A stretch of DNA of 64,000 nucleotides, from contig JAWKZP010000011.1 in assembly GCA_041395905.1 (NCBI GenBank), forward strand, positions 1 to 64,000. Direction: 5' to 3'. The notes under the pieces were generated by a model. That model was not told the DNA's origin. It did no database searches and saw nothing but the letters and a program-made list of their open reading frames with translations. Below, in pieces: positions 1 to 9,132 of the stretch. Position 1 is the first letter of the stretch; every line of letters begins with the position of its first letter. Made by a program: the position numbers and the translations under genes. Source of the stretch: UBA7803 sp041395905. GTDB lineage: Bacteria > Pseudomonadota > Gammaproteobacteria > Pseudomonadales > Azotimanducaceae.

Positions 1-15
1 GCGGCGAAGCGCACC

Positions 16-1302
16 ATGGCCCCTGATTCCGATCCCACCACCGACTCCGCGGCGCTGGACGCTCTGGGACTCACGGACTCCCGTCCATCGCGACGCAGAC
101 GTCTGCTGCTGACGATGGTGGCCATGGCAATCGTGGGCATCCTGGCCTGGCTGGTCTGGCCCAGGGGCGCGGCGACGCCTGCGTTTGCCACGGTTCCCGT
201 CACGCGCGGCGAGCTGCAGGTGCTCGTCACCGCCACCGGGTCGCTGGAGCCGGTCAATCAGGTGGACGTGGGTACCGAAGTGTCCGGCACGATCCGAACC
301 GTGCTGGTGGACTACAACGACCGGGTGACCCGGGGCCAGGTGCTCGCGCGCATCGACACCGACGAGCTGCAGGCGCAGGTGCTGCAGGGACGGGCCAACC
401 GGAAAGCCGCCGAGGCGCGCGTGGCGCAGGCCCGCGCCACGGTCGAGGAGTCGCGCCTGAAACGCGACCGCTGCGCGACCCTTGCCGAGCGGCAGATGTG
501 CAGCTGGGAGGAACTCGATACGGACACCGCCACTTATCTTCGCGCGCAGGCGGAGCTTGCCAGCGCCCGGGCCCAGGTGGAGGTGGCCCAGGCGGCGCTG
601 AATGCGCAGGAGACGCGCCTCGAAAAGGCCGAGATCCGCTCGCCCGTGGATGGCCTGGTACTGTCGCGGCAGATCGAACCCGGGCAGACCGTGGCCGCGT
701 CGCTGCAGACGCCTGTGCTGTTCGTGCTGGCCGAGGACCTGACCGAGATGGAGCTGCACATCGACGTGGACGAGGCGGACGTGGGCCAGGTCCGGGAGGG
801 ACAGAGCGCGACGTTCACGGTCGACGCCTATCCGGACCGCACCTTTCCGGCCCGCATCACCCAGGTCCGATTCGCCCCGGAAGCGCAAAGCGGGGTGGTC
901 ACCTACGAGACCGTGCTCGAAGTCGACAATCGCGAGCTGCTGCTGCGTCCGGGCATGACCGCGACCGCTGACGTGCTGGTGGCGCGGGTTCCGGACGCCC
1001 TGCTGGTGCCCAATGCGGCGTTGCGCTTTCAGCCGCCGGAGCTCGCGGCTGCGGCCGACTCGGGCGGGAGCTTTTTCGGCCGCCTCATGCCGCGACCGCC
1101 ACGGGCGAGCCGGCGCAGCGCGGCACCTGCGCAGGGTTCGCGCGGCGGCGACGGGCAGACGCTGTGGCGGCTCGCAAACGGCTCAGCGGAGTCGCTGACG
1201 GTACGCACCGGCCTGAGTGACGGCGTGCGTACCGAAATCGTCGACGGCGCGCTCGCCGAGGGCGACGCGGTGATCGTCGGCACCGGCCAGGGGAAGCCCT
1301 GA
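16..1302 (+). CDS. macA: MacA-like periplasmic adaptor of an efflux pump (HlyD/RND-MFP family)
   Basis: Membrane-fusion protein that would bridge an inner-membrane MacB-type ABC transporter to an outer-membrane channel. A single N-terminal transmembrane helix lies at about residues 29-49, after a short cytoplasmic tail rich in arginine. A biotinyl-lipoyl-like segment follows (about 80-115, with VDVGTEVSGTI), then a coiled-coil hairpin (about 115-200), a second lipoyl half (about 205-225) and beta-barrel domains. A Pro/Ala/Arg-rich insert at about 345-380 interrupts the C-terminal part and is not typical of MacA. The stop codon overlaps the start of the ATPase gene (ATGA at 1301-1304), so the three genes form one operon. 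No TolC-like gene is visible. Only 15 bases precede the chosen ATG, so the ribosome binding site cannot be judged. The substrate is unknown. Confidence 0.85.
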   Translation: MAPDSDPTTDSAALDALGLTDSRPSRRRRLLLTMVAMAIVGILAWLVWPRGAATPAFATVPVTRGELQVLVTATGSLEPVNQVDVGTEVSGTIRTVLVDYNDRVTRGQVLARIDTDELQAQVLQGRANRKAAEARVAQARATVEESRLKRDRCATLAERQMCSWEELDTDTATYLRAQAELASARAQVEVAQAALNAQETRLEKAEIRSPVDGLVLSRQIEPGQTVAASLQTPVLFVLAEDLTEMELHIDVDEADVGQVREGQSATFTVDAYPDRTFPARITQVRFAPEAQSGVVTYETVLEVDNRELLLRPGMTATADVLVARVPDALLVPNAALRFQPPELAAAADSGGSFFGRLMPRPPRASRRSAAPAQGSRGGDGQTLWRLANGSAESLTVRTGLSDGVRTEIVDGALAEGDAVIVGTGQGKP

Positions 1303-2030
1303 TGAGCACTGCGCCCGGCGCCGGCGATCTCCAGCAGCCGCTGGTCTCGCTGCGCGGCGTCACCAGAACCTATGGCAGCGGGCAGGCGCTCACCTGGGCC
1401 CTGCGCGGCGTGGATCTGGACATAGAGCGCGGCGACTTCGTCGCGGTGATGGGGCCCAGCGGCTCCGGCAAGTCCACCTGCATGAACATGATCGGGTGCC
1501 TCGACACGCCCACCAGCGGACGCTACCGGTTTCAGGGCGTCGACGTGGGCAGACGGTCACGGGATCAACGGGCAATGCTGCGCCGCCGCCACCTGGGCTT
1601 CGTGTTTCAGGGCTACAACCTGCTCAACCGCACCACCGCGCTGGAAAACGTCGAGCTGCCGCTGCTCTACCAGGGCGTCGCGGCGGGCGAGCGCCACCAG
1701 CGTGCCCGGGAGGCGCTGTCCGAGGTGGGTCTGATCGGCTGGGAGGATCACACCCCGGGGGAGCTCTCCGGCGGTCAGATGCAGCGTGTCGCCATTGCCC
1801 GGGCCATGGTGACACGTCCCGCACTGCTGCTGGCCGACGAACCAACGGGCAATCTGGACAGCGCGCGCAGCCACGAGATCATGCAGCTCCTGGCGCGCCT
1901 GAACGACACGCAGCAGGTCACCATCGTCATGGTGACGCACGAGGCCGACATGGCCGAGTACGCCCATCGCACCGTGCACTTCCTGGACGGTCGCGTCGCC
2001 TCCGATCAACGCCGCCGGAGCGCAGCGTGA
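1302..2030 (+). CDS. MacB/LolD-type ABC transporter ATP-binding protein
   Basis: ATPase subunit that would energise the permease encoded next. Walker A GPSGSGKST lies at residues 51-59, the LSGGQ signature at 155-159 and Walker B LLLADEPT near 176-182. The family typically works on mechanotransmission: ATP binding drives periplasmic movements rather than transport across the inner membrane. In E. coli MacB the ATPase and permease are fused; here they are separate chains, as in many MacAB-like operons. The start overlaps the adaptor stop, and its own stop overlaps the GTG start of the permease, which suggests translational coupling. Confidence 0.9.
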   Translation: MSTAPGAGDLQQPLVSLRGVTRTYGSGQALTWALRGVDLDIERGDFVAVMGPSGSGKSTCMNMIGCLDTPTSGRYRFQGVDVGRRSRDQRAMLRRRHLGFVFQGYNLLNRTTALENVELPLLYQGVAAGERHQRAREALSEVGLIGWEDHTPGELSGGQMQRVAIARAMVTRPALLLADEPTGNLDSARSHEIMQLLARLNDTQQVTIVMVTHEADMAEYAHRTVHFLDGRVASDQRRRSAA

Positions 2031-3238
2031 GGCTCTGGAACGCCCTGCTGCTGGCGTTGCGGGAGATCCGCCGCAACGTGCTGCGCTCATCGCTGACGGT
2101 GCTCGGCATCATCATCGGCGTCGCGGCCGTCATCACCATGGTGACGGTGGGCGCCGGCGCTACGGCCGAGGTGTCGGCGCAGATTGCGAGCCTGGGCAGC
2201 AACATACTGATCGTGCGCCCGGGACAGGGTTTCGGACCGGGCCGCGGGGGAACGCGCGCACGACCGTTCGCTGCCGCGGACGCGGATGCCATCGCGCAGC
2301 AGGTACCCATGCTGCGGGCGGTCGCGCCCACCGCACAATCGGCGTCGCTCGCAATCTTCGGCAACCGCAACTGGCAGACCAGCGTGACCGGTACCACCAA
2401 TGCGTACTTCGAAGCCGGCAACTGGAACCTCGCCGACGGACGGGTCTTCGCCGCGGCAGAGCTTCGCGCAGGACGTTCGGTGTGCATCATCGGCGAAACG
2501 ACGCGGCGGCAGCTGTTCGGAACCCAGAATCCGGTGGGCAGCAAGATCCGCCTGAACAAGCTCGCGTGTCAGGTGGTCGGCCTGCTGCAAGCCAAGGGCC
2601 AGTCCGCCATGGGCACCGATCAGGACGACCTCGTCGTGCTGCCGCTGCGCACGTTCCAGCGCCGCGTATCGGGCACCACCGACGTGAACGCGTTGATGGT
2701 GTCGGTCATAGACGGCGCCGACACATCGACCGTCCAGCAGGAGATCGAGCACCTGATGCGACAGCGTCGCCACATCAGCGTCGGTGAGGAGGACGATTTC
2801 AATGTGTTCGATACCAAACAGATCGCACAGACGCTCACCGGCACCACGCGGGTGCTGACCATGCTGCTCGGCTCCGTGGCGGGCGTGAGCCTGCTGGTCG
2901 GCGGCATCGGCATCATGAACATCATGCTGGTGTCGGTGACGGAGCGGACCCGCGAGATCGGCATCCGACTGGCCATCGGGGCGCTGGAGCGCGAGGTGCT
3001 GCGGCAGTTTCTGGTGGAATCCGTGGTGCTGTCTTCGTTCGGCGGCGCCATCGGCATCGCTGTGGCCCTGGCACTGTCGGCCGCGATCACGAGCCTCATC
3101 GGCATTCCGCTGGTTCTGAACGCGGGCGTGATGCTGCTGGCGTTCCTGTTCTCCGCGGCCGTAGGCATTCTGTTCGGGTACTTTCCGGCGCGCCGCGCTG
3201 CTAGGCTCGACCCCATCGCCGCGCTGCGACGCGAGTAG
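2027..3238 (+). CDS. macB: MacB-like ABC transporter permease (FtsX/MacB_PCD)
   Basis: Inner-membrane permease of the tripartite pump, 403 residues. One transmembrane helix near residues 20-42 is followed by a large periplasmic MacB_PCD domain. Three more helices occupy the C-terminal 130 residues (FtsX domain), and the end PARRAARLDPIAALRRE is the usual MacB tail. The frame is open far upstream (to 1496), but that part is antisense-like noise inside the ATPase gene. The GTG at 2027, which overlaps the ATPase stop, begins the recognisable protein (RLWNALLLALREIRRNVLRS). Substrate unknown; antimicrobials, lipids or secreted peptides are all known for the family. Confidence 0.88.
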   Translation: MRLWNALLLALREIRRNVLRSSLTVLGIIIGVAAVITMVTVGAGATAEVSAQIASLGSNILIVRPGQGFGPGRGGTRARPFAAADADAIAQQVPMLRAVAPTAQSASLAIFGNRNWQTSVTGTTNAYFEAGNWNLADGRVFAAAELRAGRSVCIIGETTRRQLFGTQNPVGSKIRLNKLACQVVGLLQAKGQSAMGTDQDDLVVLPLRTFQRRVSGTTDVNALMVSVIDGADTSTVQQEIEHLMRQRRHISVGEEDDFNVFDTKQIAQTLTGTTRVLTMLLGSVAGVSLLVGGIGIMNIMLVSVTERTREIGIRLAIGALEREVLRQFLVESVVLSSFGGAIGIAVALALSAAITSLIGIPLVLNAGVMLLAFLFSAAVGILFGYFPARRAARLDPIAALRRE

Positions 3239-3259
3239 CCAGCCGCACCGGGAGCGCCC

Positions 3260-5149
3260 ATGGCCACGCCAGACGAATCATCCAGACCCGGACGGGCGGC
3301 CGTAGGGCTGGCCGTGCTCGGCATCGTCTACGGCGACATCGGCACCAGCCCCATCTACGCCCTGCGCGAGTGCTTCCGCGGCGTCTCGCGGGTCGCGATC
3401 ACGCCGGACAACATCCTGGGGATCCTTTCGCTGATCTTCTGGGCGCTCATCCTGGTGATCTCCGTCAAGTACATGCTGTTCGTGCTGCGCGCCAACAACC
3501 GCGGCGAGGGCGGCATCTTCGCGCTGCTCGCCCTGCTGCGACCGGACAGGGGCCAGGGCAATCCGTCGCGCCGGGCGCTGATTCTGTTCGGCGTGTTCGG
3601 CGCCGGCCTGCTGTACGGCGGCACCATGCTCACGCCCGCGATTTCCGTGCTGAGCGCCGTGGAAGGTCTGGAGGTGGCCGCGCCGGGGCTCGAGCCGTAC
3701 GTGCTGCCCGCCACCATCGGGATCCTGTTGGCCCTGTTCGCGCTGCAGAAACACGGCACCGCCCGAGTCGGCGCGCTGTTCGGCCCGATCATGGTGATCT
3801 GGTTCCTGGTGCTCGCTGCGCTGGGCATCGCCAGCATCGCGCAGCATCCCGAGGTACTCAAAGCCGTGGCACCGGGCTACGCGGTCGAGTTTCTGCTGCA
3901 CAACCAGCTCGCTGGATTCCTGGCGCTCATCGGCGTTTTTCTGGTGGCCACAGGCGGCGAAGCGCTGTACGCCGACCTCGGCCATTTCGGCCCGACCCCC
4001 ATCCGGGTGGTCTGGTTCGCCTTCGTTCTGCCGTCGCTGCTGATGAACTACTTCGGCCAGGGCGCGCTGCTGCTCGACGACCCCCAGGGCGCGCAGCAGC
4101 CGTTTTTTCACCTGGCCCCGGACTGGGCGCTGCTGCCGCTGGTGGGGCTGTGCACGGCGGCCACCATCATCGCATCCCAGGCAGTGATCACGGGCGCCTT
4201 CTCGCTCACCCGTCAGGCGCTGCAGCTGGGATTCGTGCCCCGCCTGCGCGTGCAGCAGACGTCCGAGCATGCGCACGGGCAGATCTACATGCCCTGGGTG
4301 AACTGGTTGCTCATGAGCGCCGCGATAGCCCTGGTGCTGACCTTCGGCTCCTCGAGCAACCTGGCATCCGCCTACGGGGTCAGTGTCAACGCAACCATGC
4401 TGGTCACGACCATCCTCGCGTTCAACGTCGCCCGAGAGCGCGGCGGCTGGAGCCTGTGGAAGGCCGCGCCGCTGCTGCTGGTTTTTCTCACCATCGACCT
4501 CGGATTTCTGTCGGCGAACTCGGCCACCATTCCACATGGCGGCTGGTTCCCGGTGGCCATGGGCGCGGTGATCTTCACCCTGATCGTCACCTGGCGCCGC
4601 GGCAGCGAGCTGCTCATTCAGGGGTTCGAAGCCAACACCATCACGATCCAGACCCTGCTGGGGCGGCTGGAAAACGATCCGCCGCACCGGCTGCCCGGAA
4701 CCGGCGTGTTCTTTACTGCGCGCGCCGAAGAGGTGCCCAGAGCCATGCTGCAGCTGCTACGCAACAGCCGCATGCTGCACGAGCAGGCGGTGATCGTGAA
4801 CGTCACCGTAGTACGCGAGCCGCGCGTGCCGCCGGATGAGCGCATTCAGGTGCAGAGCTACGGCCAGGGCCTGTTTGCAGTGAACCTGCGCTACGGCTTC
4901 ATGCAGGGGTTCAACATCCCTTCCGATCTGGCGCTGTGCGTCGATCGCGGCGAGCTGCCCATCGAGCTGAGCGACACGACCTACGTGGTCGGACGCACCT
5001 CGGTGATCGCCGATCGCAAGAAAGATGGAATGATGGCCTGGCGCGATCGCCTGTTCGCACTCATGGTTCGCAACACCATGCACGCCACATCCCTGTATCA
5101 GATCCCGTCGGACCGGGTGGTCGAGATCGGCTTTCAGGTGGGCATCTGA
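3260..5149 (+). CDS. kup: Kup-type low-affinity potassium transporter
   Basis: KUP/HAK/KT family K+:H+ symporter of the inner membrane, 629 residues, close to the usual length. The N-terminal signature VYGDIGTSPIYAL is clear, followed by about 12 hydrophobic helices and a cytoplasmic C-terminal domain from about residue 450. It starts 21 bp after the MacB-like permease on the same strand, with GGGAG nine bases ahead of the ATG. Cotranscription is possible but no functional link is evident. Confidence 0.95.
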   Translation: MATPDESSRPGRAAVGLAVLGIVYGDIGTSPIYALRECFRGVSRVAITPDNILGILSLIFWALILVISVKYMLFVLRANNRGEGGIFALLALLRPDRGQGNPSRRALILFGVFGAGLLYGGTMLTPAISVLSAVEGLEVAAPGLEPYVLPATIGILLALFALQKHGTARVGALFGPIMVIWFLVLAALGIASIAQHPEVLKAVAPGYAVEFLLHNQLAGFLALIGVFLVATGGEALYADLGHFGPTPIRVVWFAFVLPSLLMNYFGQGALLLDDPQGAQQPFFHLAPDWALLPLVGLCTAATIIASQAVITGAFSLTRQALQLGFVPRLRVQQTSEHAHGQIYMPWVNWLLMSAAIALVLTFGSSSNLASAYGVSVNATMLVTTILAFNVARERGGWSLWKAAPLLLVFLTIDLGFLSANSATIPHGGWFPVAMGAVIFTLIVTWRRGSELLIQGFEANTITIQTLLGRLENDPPHRLPGTGVFFTARAEEVPRAMLQLLRNSRMLHEQAVIVNVTVVREPRVPPDERIQVQSYGQGLFAVNLRYGFMQGFNIPSDLALCVDRGELPIELSDTTYVVGRTSVIADRKKDGMMAWRDRLFALMVRNTMHATSLYQIPSDRVVEIGFQVGI

Positions 5150-5164
5150 CCTATCATGAACGGA

Positions 5165-5188
5165 CTGGCCCAGGCTTCTGCTGGCCAG
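5165..5188 (+). terminator. possible hairpin terminator after kup
   Basis: Inverted repeat CTGGCC (5165-5170) and GGCCAG (5183-5188), with an inner CAG/CTG pairing that leaves a two-base bulge. It begins 16 bases after the kup stop. There is no T-tract, so intrinsic termination is uncertain. A GATAAT-like -10 element at 5199-5204 downstream may start the next transcript. Confidence 0.3.
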
Positions 5189-5231
5189 CGACGGTGTTGA
5201 TAATGCGCAGTTTCAAACAGGAGTGAAGGCA

Positions 5232-6158
5232 TTGCTCGCGAACCAAGCACAACTGCTGAGGCTGCTGCTCGTGATCCTGGCGCTGTGCCCCGTTGCAGCA
5301 ACCGCGACCGATCCGGGCGCCGCGGCTGCGCCCGCGGCCGACAAGCTGCAGCTGGCCTCCGTGCACGCGCTGGTGCTCGATCTCGAATCCGGCGAGACCC
5401 TGTACGCGAAACGCTCCGACGTGCCCGTTCCCATAGCGTCGATCACCAAGCTGATGACCGCGCTCGTGGCGCTCGACGCAGGACAGCCCCTGAACGAGTG
5501 GCTGCCGATTGTCGGCTGGGACCGGGATGTCGACAAGAACGCCTACTCACGCCTGCGCATCGGCTCCGAAGCGCGGCGCGCCGACCTCATACGTATCGCC
5601 CTCATGTCTTCCGAGAACCTGGCAACCAACGTGCTCGCGCACCACTACCCGGGCGGAGTCGACCGGTTCGTCGCGGCCATGAACGCCAAGGCCGAGTCTC
5701 TGGGGATGAGCCGAACGCACTTCGTCGATCCCGCGGGCCTGTCTCCGGAGAATCGCTCGACCGCCGCAGATCTGGGAAGAATGGTGCGCGCCGCATACGG
5801 CGACGACCATATCCGCGAGTACTCGACGAGCTACCAGTACACGGTGCAGTTCCGCAGTCCGCGCTACACGCTGGGCTACGGCAATACCAACCCGCTGGTG
5901 GCGAGCAACCGCTGGGAGCTGGCTCTGAGCAAGACCGGGTATCTGAACGAGGCCGGCCGTTGCCTCACCCTGATCACACGAATCGACAGCGATCCGGTCG
6001 CCATCGTGCTGCTGAACTCGTTCGGCAAGCGCACGCCGCTGGGTGATGCCGGTCGGATCCGCCGCTGGCTGACCACCGGCAGCGGCGGTGCGGTCGCCGC
6101 GCCGGCTCTGGATTACGAACGGCGCGTGGCGCGAACCCTCGAGGGGCGCGATATCTGA
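5232..6158 (+). CDS. pbpG: PBP7-like D-alanyl-D-alanine endopeptidase
   Basis: Periplasmic serine peptidase (S11 family) that would cleave D-Ala-meso-DAP cross-links in peptidoglycan. It has an N-terminal signal peptide with a hydrophobic run LLRLLLVILALCPVAATA. The SxxK motif is in IASITKLM, SxN is in MSSENLATN, and KTG is in LSKTGYLNEAG. Two starts are possible. A GTG at 5223 overlaps the only good Shine-Dalgarno (AGGAG at 5219-5223). The TTG at 5232 sits eight bases after that AGGAG and is therefore preferred. The difference is three residues. Length of about 308 residues fits PBP7. Confidence 0.88.
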   Translation: MLANQAQLLRLLLVILALCPVAATATDPGAAAAPAADKLQLASVHALVLDLESGETLYAKRSDVPVPIASITKLMTALVALDAGQPLNEWLPIVGWDRDVDKNAYSRLRIGSEARRADLIRIALMSSENLATNVLAHHYPGGVDRFVAAMNAKAESLGMSRTHFVDPAGLSPENRSTAADLGRMVRAAYGDDHIREYSTSYQYTVQFRSPRYTLGYGNTNPLVASNRWELALSKTGYLNEAGRCLTLITRIDSDPVAIVLLNSFGKRTPLGDAGRIRRWLTTGSGGAVAAPALDYERRVARTLEGRDI

Positions 6159-6171
6159 AAGCCGGCCGCCC

Positions 6172-6519
6172 TCAGTCGAGGTGCCGACGCCGACAGGCCT
6201 CGCGCAGCTCCAGCACTGCCACCGCGCTTTCGGTACCGGGCACATGCTCCAGGATGCAGATGTTGTAGGCGCCGCGGTCAGTCACCGATGGCGACGTATC
6301 CAGATGCAGCTCACGGCACGCCGTGGTGATCAGATGGCTGGCAACATCGAGCCTGGTGCCTTTCAGATACTCGAGCAGACATTCATCATATGCGGCCTGC
6401 CGATCCTTCTCCCGTTCCAGCGCCACGCATTGCGCGGCGACGGCGAGCAGCACGAGCGCAGCCAGCACCGCGACGCTGCGCCGGCGCGCCGGCACAGCCC
6501 TGGAGACCCGGGTGCGCAT
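6172..6519 (-). CDS. small exported protein with two C-X20-C repeats
   Basis: 115-residue protein with an Arg-rich N terminus and a hydrophobic segment (about residues 14-33) that looks like a signal peptide or anchor. The rest consists of two copies of one unit, each Y-x-x-C followed exactly 20 residues later by a C in an [AE]AC or TAC context and ending in HLD. This resembles the VF_A0006-type four-cysteine family, so two intra-repeat disulfides in the periplasm are likely (inference). The gene follows the glutathione transferase gene on the same strand with a 31-bp gap. Function unknown. Confidence 0.6.
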   Translation of the reverse strand: MRTRVSRAVPARRRSVAVLAALVLLAVAAQCVALEREKDRQAAYDECLLEYLKGTRLDVASHLITTACRELHLDTSPSVTDRGAYNICILEHVPGTESAVAVLELREACRRRHLD

Positions 6520-6550
6520 TTCAGGACGCGGCCGCAGGGCGCGAGCGCAG

Positions 6551-7393
6551 CTAGTCGAGGTCACTGGCATCGTGCCGTTCCGGCACCCGTTCCTGTTCCG
6601 GACCCCAGGTCCGGTTGACGCGCTGACCACGCTGCACCGCTGGCCGCTCGCGGATCTCTGAAGCCCATCGGACCACATGGGTGTAGGACTCGACATCCAG
6701 AAACTCGCGGGCATTGTAGAGATTCGACAGCACCAGCGCGCCGTACCACGGGTAAACGGCGATATCGGCGATGTTGTAGTCGTCACCGCACAGGTAGCGG
6801 CGCGACGCCAGATTCCGATCGAGGACATCCAGCTGGCGTTTCACCTCCATGGCATAGCGGTTGATCGGGTACTCCCATTTCTCCGGCGCGTAGGCATAGA
6901 AGTGACCGAAGCCACCACCGAGGTAGGGGGCACTGCCCATCTGCCAGAACAGCCAGGACAGGCACTCGGCGCGCGCTGAGGGATCGTGGGGCAGCAGCGC
7001 ATCGAACTTCTCGGCCAGATACACCAGGATCGCCCCGGACTCGAACACACGCGTCGGCGGTGACGTGCTCACGTCCAGCAGGGCGGGGATCTTCGAGTTC
7101 GGATTCACCGCCACGAAGCCGCTGCTGAACTGATCGCCCTGGCCGATGTTGATGAGCCAGGCATCGTACTCCGCACCTTCTCTTCCCAGCGCGAGCAACT
7201 CCTCGAGCAGGATCGTGACCTTGACACCGTTCGGAGTCGCCAGCGAGTACAGCTGCAGCGGGTGCGTGCCGCGGGGCAGCTCCTTGTCATGCGTTGCGCC
7301 CGCGACGGGGCGATTGATGCTGGCGAACCTGCCGCCGCTTTCGGTATCCCAGGTCCAGACTCTGGGTGGCGTGTAGGACGAGCTGTCGGCCAT
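6551..7393 (-). CDS. yghU: YghU-type glutathione-dependent disulfide-bond oxidoreductase (GST family)
   Basis: 280-residue cytoplasmic glutathione S-transferase of the nu class. The N-terminal thioredoxin-like domain carries GVKVTILLEEL and NSKIPALLD; an all-alpha C-terminal domain follows. YghU/YfcG proteins reduce disulfides and organic peroxides with two bound glutathiones. The frame is open upstream to 7492, but the ATG at 7393 has GGAG five bases ahead and begins the conserved protein (MADSSSYTPP). It is divergent from the YchJ-like gene. Confidence 0.87.
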   Translation of the reverse strand: MADSSSYTPPRVWTWDTESGGRFASINRPVAGATHDKELPRGTHPLQLYSLATPNGVKVTILLEELLALGREGAEYDAWLINIGQGDQFSSGFVAVNPNSKIPALLDVSTSPPTRVFESGAILVYLAEKFDALLPHDPSARAECLSWLFWQMGSAPYLGGGFGHFYAYAPEKWEYPINRYAMEVKRQLDVLDRNLASRRYLCGDDYNIADIAVYPWYGALVLSNLYNAREFLDVESYTHVVRWASEIRERPAVQRGQRVNRTWGPEQERVPERHDASDLD

Positions 7394-7529
7394 CGAAGCT
7401 CCTTGGGAATTCTGGAGGAATGTCAGTGTACGTCTTCCCAATCCCGCCGGGCCAGAACGGGATTGACGATCCGCCGCGGGCACCCCGAACATGCCGACTT
7501 AGCGCTGGCCAACACGTCTACGATCGAGC

Positions 7530-7943
7530 ATGGCATCGCAACAACCTCTGTGTCCGTGCGGCAGCCTCCGACCCCGTGCGGCATGCTGCGAACCCATAAT
7601 TGCGGGCAGCGAGCGCGCCGCCGACGCGCAAGCGCTGATGCGCGCCCGCTATACGGCCTTCGCCACCGGCAACGAAGCCTTTCTGCTCGCCAGCTGGCAT
7701 CCGACCACCCGCCCCCGCGCCATCGAATTCGATCCGCGCCAGCGCTGGCTGGGGCTGAAGATCTTGCGCCACGAGGCGGGCACCGACGCAGACCGCAACG
7801 CCGTGGTGGAGTTCGTGGCGCGATTCAAGATCGCGGGCAGCGGCTATCGGCTGCACGAAGTCAGTCGCTTCGAGCGCGGCAACGACGGCTGGCTGTATAT
7901 TGACGGCATCCGCGGCGCGACCGATTCGAGCCTGCGCGGTTGA
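7530..7943 (+). CDS. YchJ/UPF0225 family SEC-C-type zinc-binding protein
   Basis: 137-residue protein with an N-terminal CPCGS motif and a following CC pair (residues about 8-20), which is typical of a SEC-C-like zinc knuckle. An NTF2-like YchJ domain follows (MRARYTAFATGNEAFLLASWHP). The biochemical role of YchJ is not established. It lies 35 bases ahead of the SGNH hydrolase gene on the same strand. Confidence 0.8.
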   Translation: MASQQPLCPCGSLRPRAACCEPIIAGSERAADAQALMRARYTAFATGNEAFLLASWHPTTRPRAIEFDPRQRWLGLKILRHEAGTDADRNAVVEFVARFKIAGSGYRLHEVSRFERGNDGWLYIDGIRGATDSSLRG

Positions 7944-7977
7944 GCATTCGTTTACGGGCAGCACAAGGCACGAGCAC

Positions 7978-9132
7978 ATGCAGCAACTGAACATCCAATC
8001 ACTGCTGGACAGCACCATCGACGCCTACGGCGCGCTCGACTTCGACCAGCGCGGCGCCGGCATCAGTCCGCGCCGACTGCCGGCCTGGACCCGTCTGCAG
8101 ACGCCGTCCCTGATGGACGTGATCGTGCGGATGCCCTCCGGCGTGCGCCTGCGCTTCCGAACCGACAGCTCCCGGGTGGGCGTGACCTTTCTCGCCACCA
8201 ACATGGTGACGCCACCGGCGGCAAGGCGGCCGATCGTGTTCAACCTCGAAGCCGATGGCATCGTTGCCGCCGCAACCTCCACCGCCGGCAACACGCTGGT
8301 GCTGGAGCCGCGCAATCCCGGCGCATTCGAACTGCGGCGCGGCGATGCCGATACGCTCTGGTTCGACCTGGGCGCCGGGCGCACCCGCGATTGCGAGTTG
8401 TGGCTGCCGCACAATGCGTTCGTCGAGCTGCGCTCGCTGCACGTGGACCCGGACGCCCAGGTGCTGCCGCCGGCCGCGGAGACGCGTCCGCGCTGGATCC
8501 ACTACGGCAGCTCCATCAGTCATTGCATGGAAGCCGCGGAGCCCGCGCTCATCTGGCCCGCGGTCGCCGCCCGCCGCGCCGGGGTCGCGCTGCAGAATCT
8601 GGGCTTCGGCGGGCAGTGCCATCTCGACCAGTTCGTCGCGCGCACGATCCGCGCTGCCGAGGCGGACCTGATCAGCATCAAGACGGGCATCAACGTGATC
8701 AACATGGACTCCATGCGCGAGCGGGTGTTCACCCCGGCACTGCACGGATTCATCGACACGATTCGCGAGGGCAAGCCGGAGACGCCGCTGCTGATCATAT
8801 CCCCGATCTTCTGCCCGAGCGCCGAGACGGCACCGGGGCCCACGTTGCCGGACGCGGCAGGGCGCTTCGTCACCATACCCGGGCACGAGGAAATCCGTGC
8901 CGGTTGCATGACCCTCGAGCGGGTCCGCGAGATCATCGCCGACGTGGTGGACAGGCGCCGCGCCGCGGGCGACCCCAATCTGCACTACCTGGACGGCCTC
9001 AGCCTGTTCGGCGTGGCGGATGCCGGCGACCTGCCGGACGATCTGCATCCCAACCCGGCCGGTTACGTGCGCATGGGCGAGCGCTTCGCGCCGGTGCTGC
9101 GACGTCTGCTGGATTCCCGGCCCAATGCCTGA
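7978..9132 (+). CDS. SGNH/GDSL-like hydrolase
   Basis: 384-residue protein with a beta-sandwich-like N-terminal part (about 1-165) and a C-terminal SGNH esterase domain. Visible blocks are YGSSISHC (catalytic Ser context, with GSS in place of GDS), the block II Gly in LGFGGQCHLDQ, IKTGIN (position of the GxN block) and DDLHPNPAGY (catalytic Asp and His). The N-terminal domain could bind carbohydrate or position an acyl substrate (inference). The frame is open from 7900, but the ATG at 7978 is a better start because it lies beyond the YchJ stop and begins the conserved region. No signal peptide is seen. Its stop overlaps the next gene. Confidence 0.75.
   Translation: MQQLNIQSLLDSTIDAYGALDFDQRGAGISPRRLPAWTRLQTPSLMDVIVRMPSGVRLRFRTDSSRVGVTFLATNMVTPPAARRPIVFNLEADGIVAAATSTAGNTLVLEPRNPGAFELRRGDADTLWFDLGAGRTRDCELWLPHNAFVELRSLHVDPDAQVLPPAAETRPRWIHYGSSISHCMEAAEPALIWPAVAARRAGVALQNLGFGGQCHLDQFVARTIRAAEADLISIKTGINVINMDSMRERVFTPALHGFIDTIREGKPETPLLIISPIFCPSAETAPGPTLPDAAGRFVTIPGHEEIRAGCMTLERVREIIADVVDRRRAAGDPNLHYLDGLSLFGVADAGDLPDDLHPNPAGYVRMGERFAPVLRRLLDSRPNA

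Noticed and set aside
3278..4687. long minus-strand open frame
   Set aside because: Antisense to Kup, rich in Gln, Asp and Arg, no domain.
5165..5188. confident intrinsic terminator after kup
   Set aside because: The stem is good but no T-run follows, so it is listed only at low confidence.
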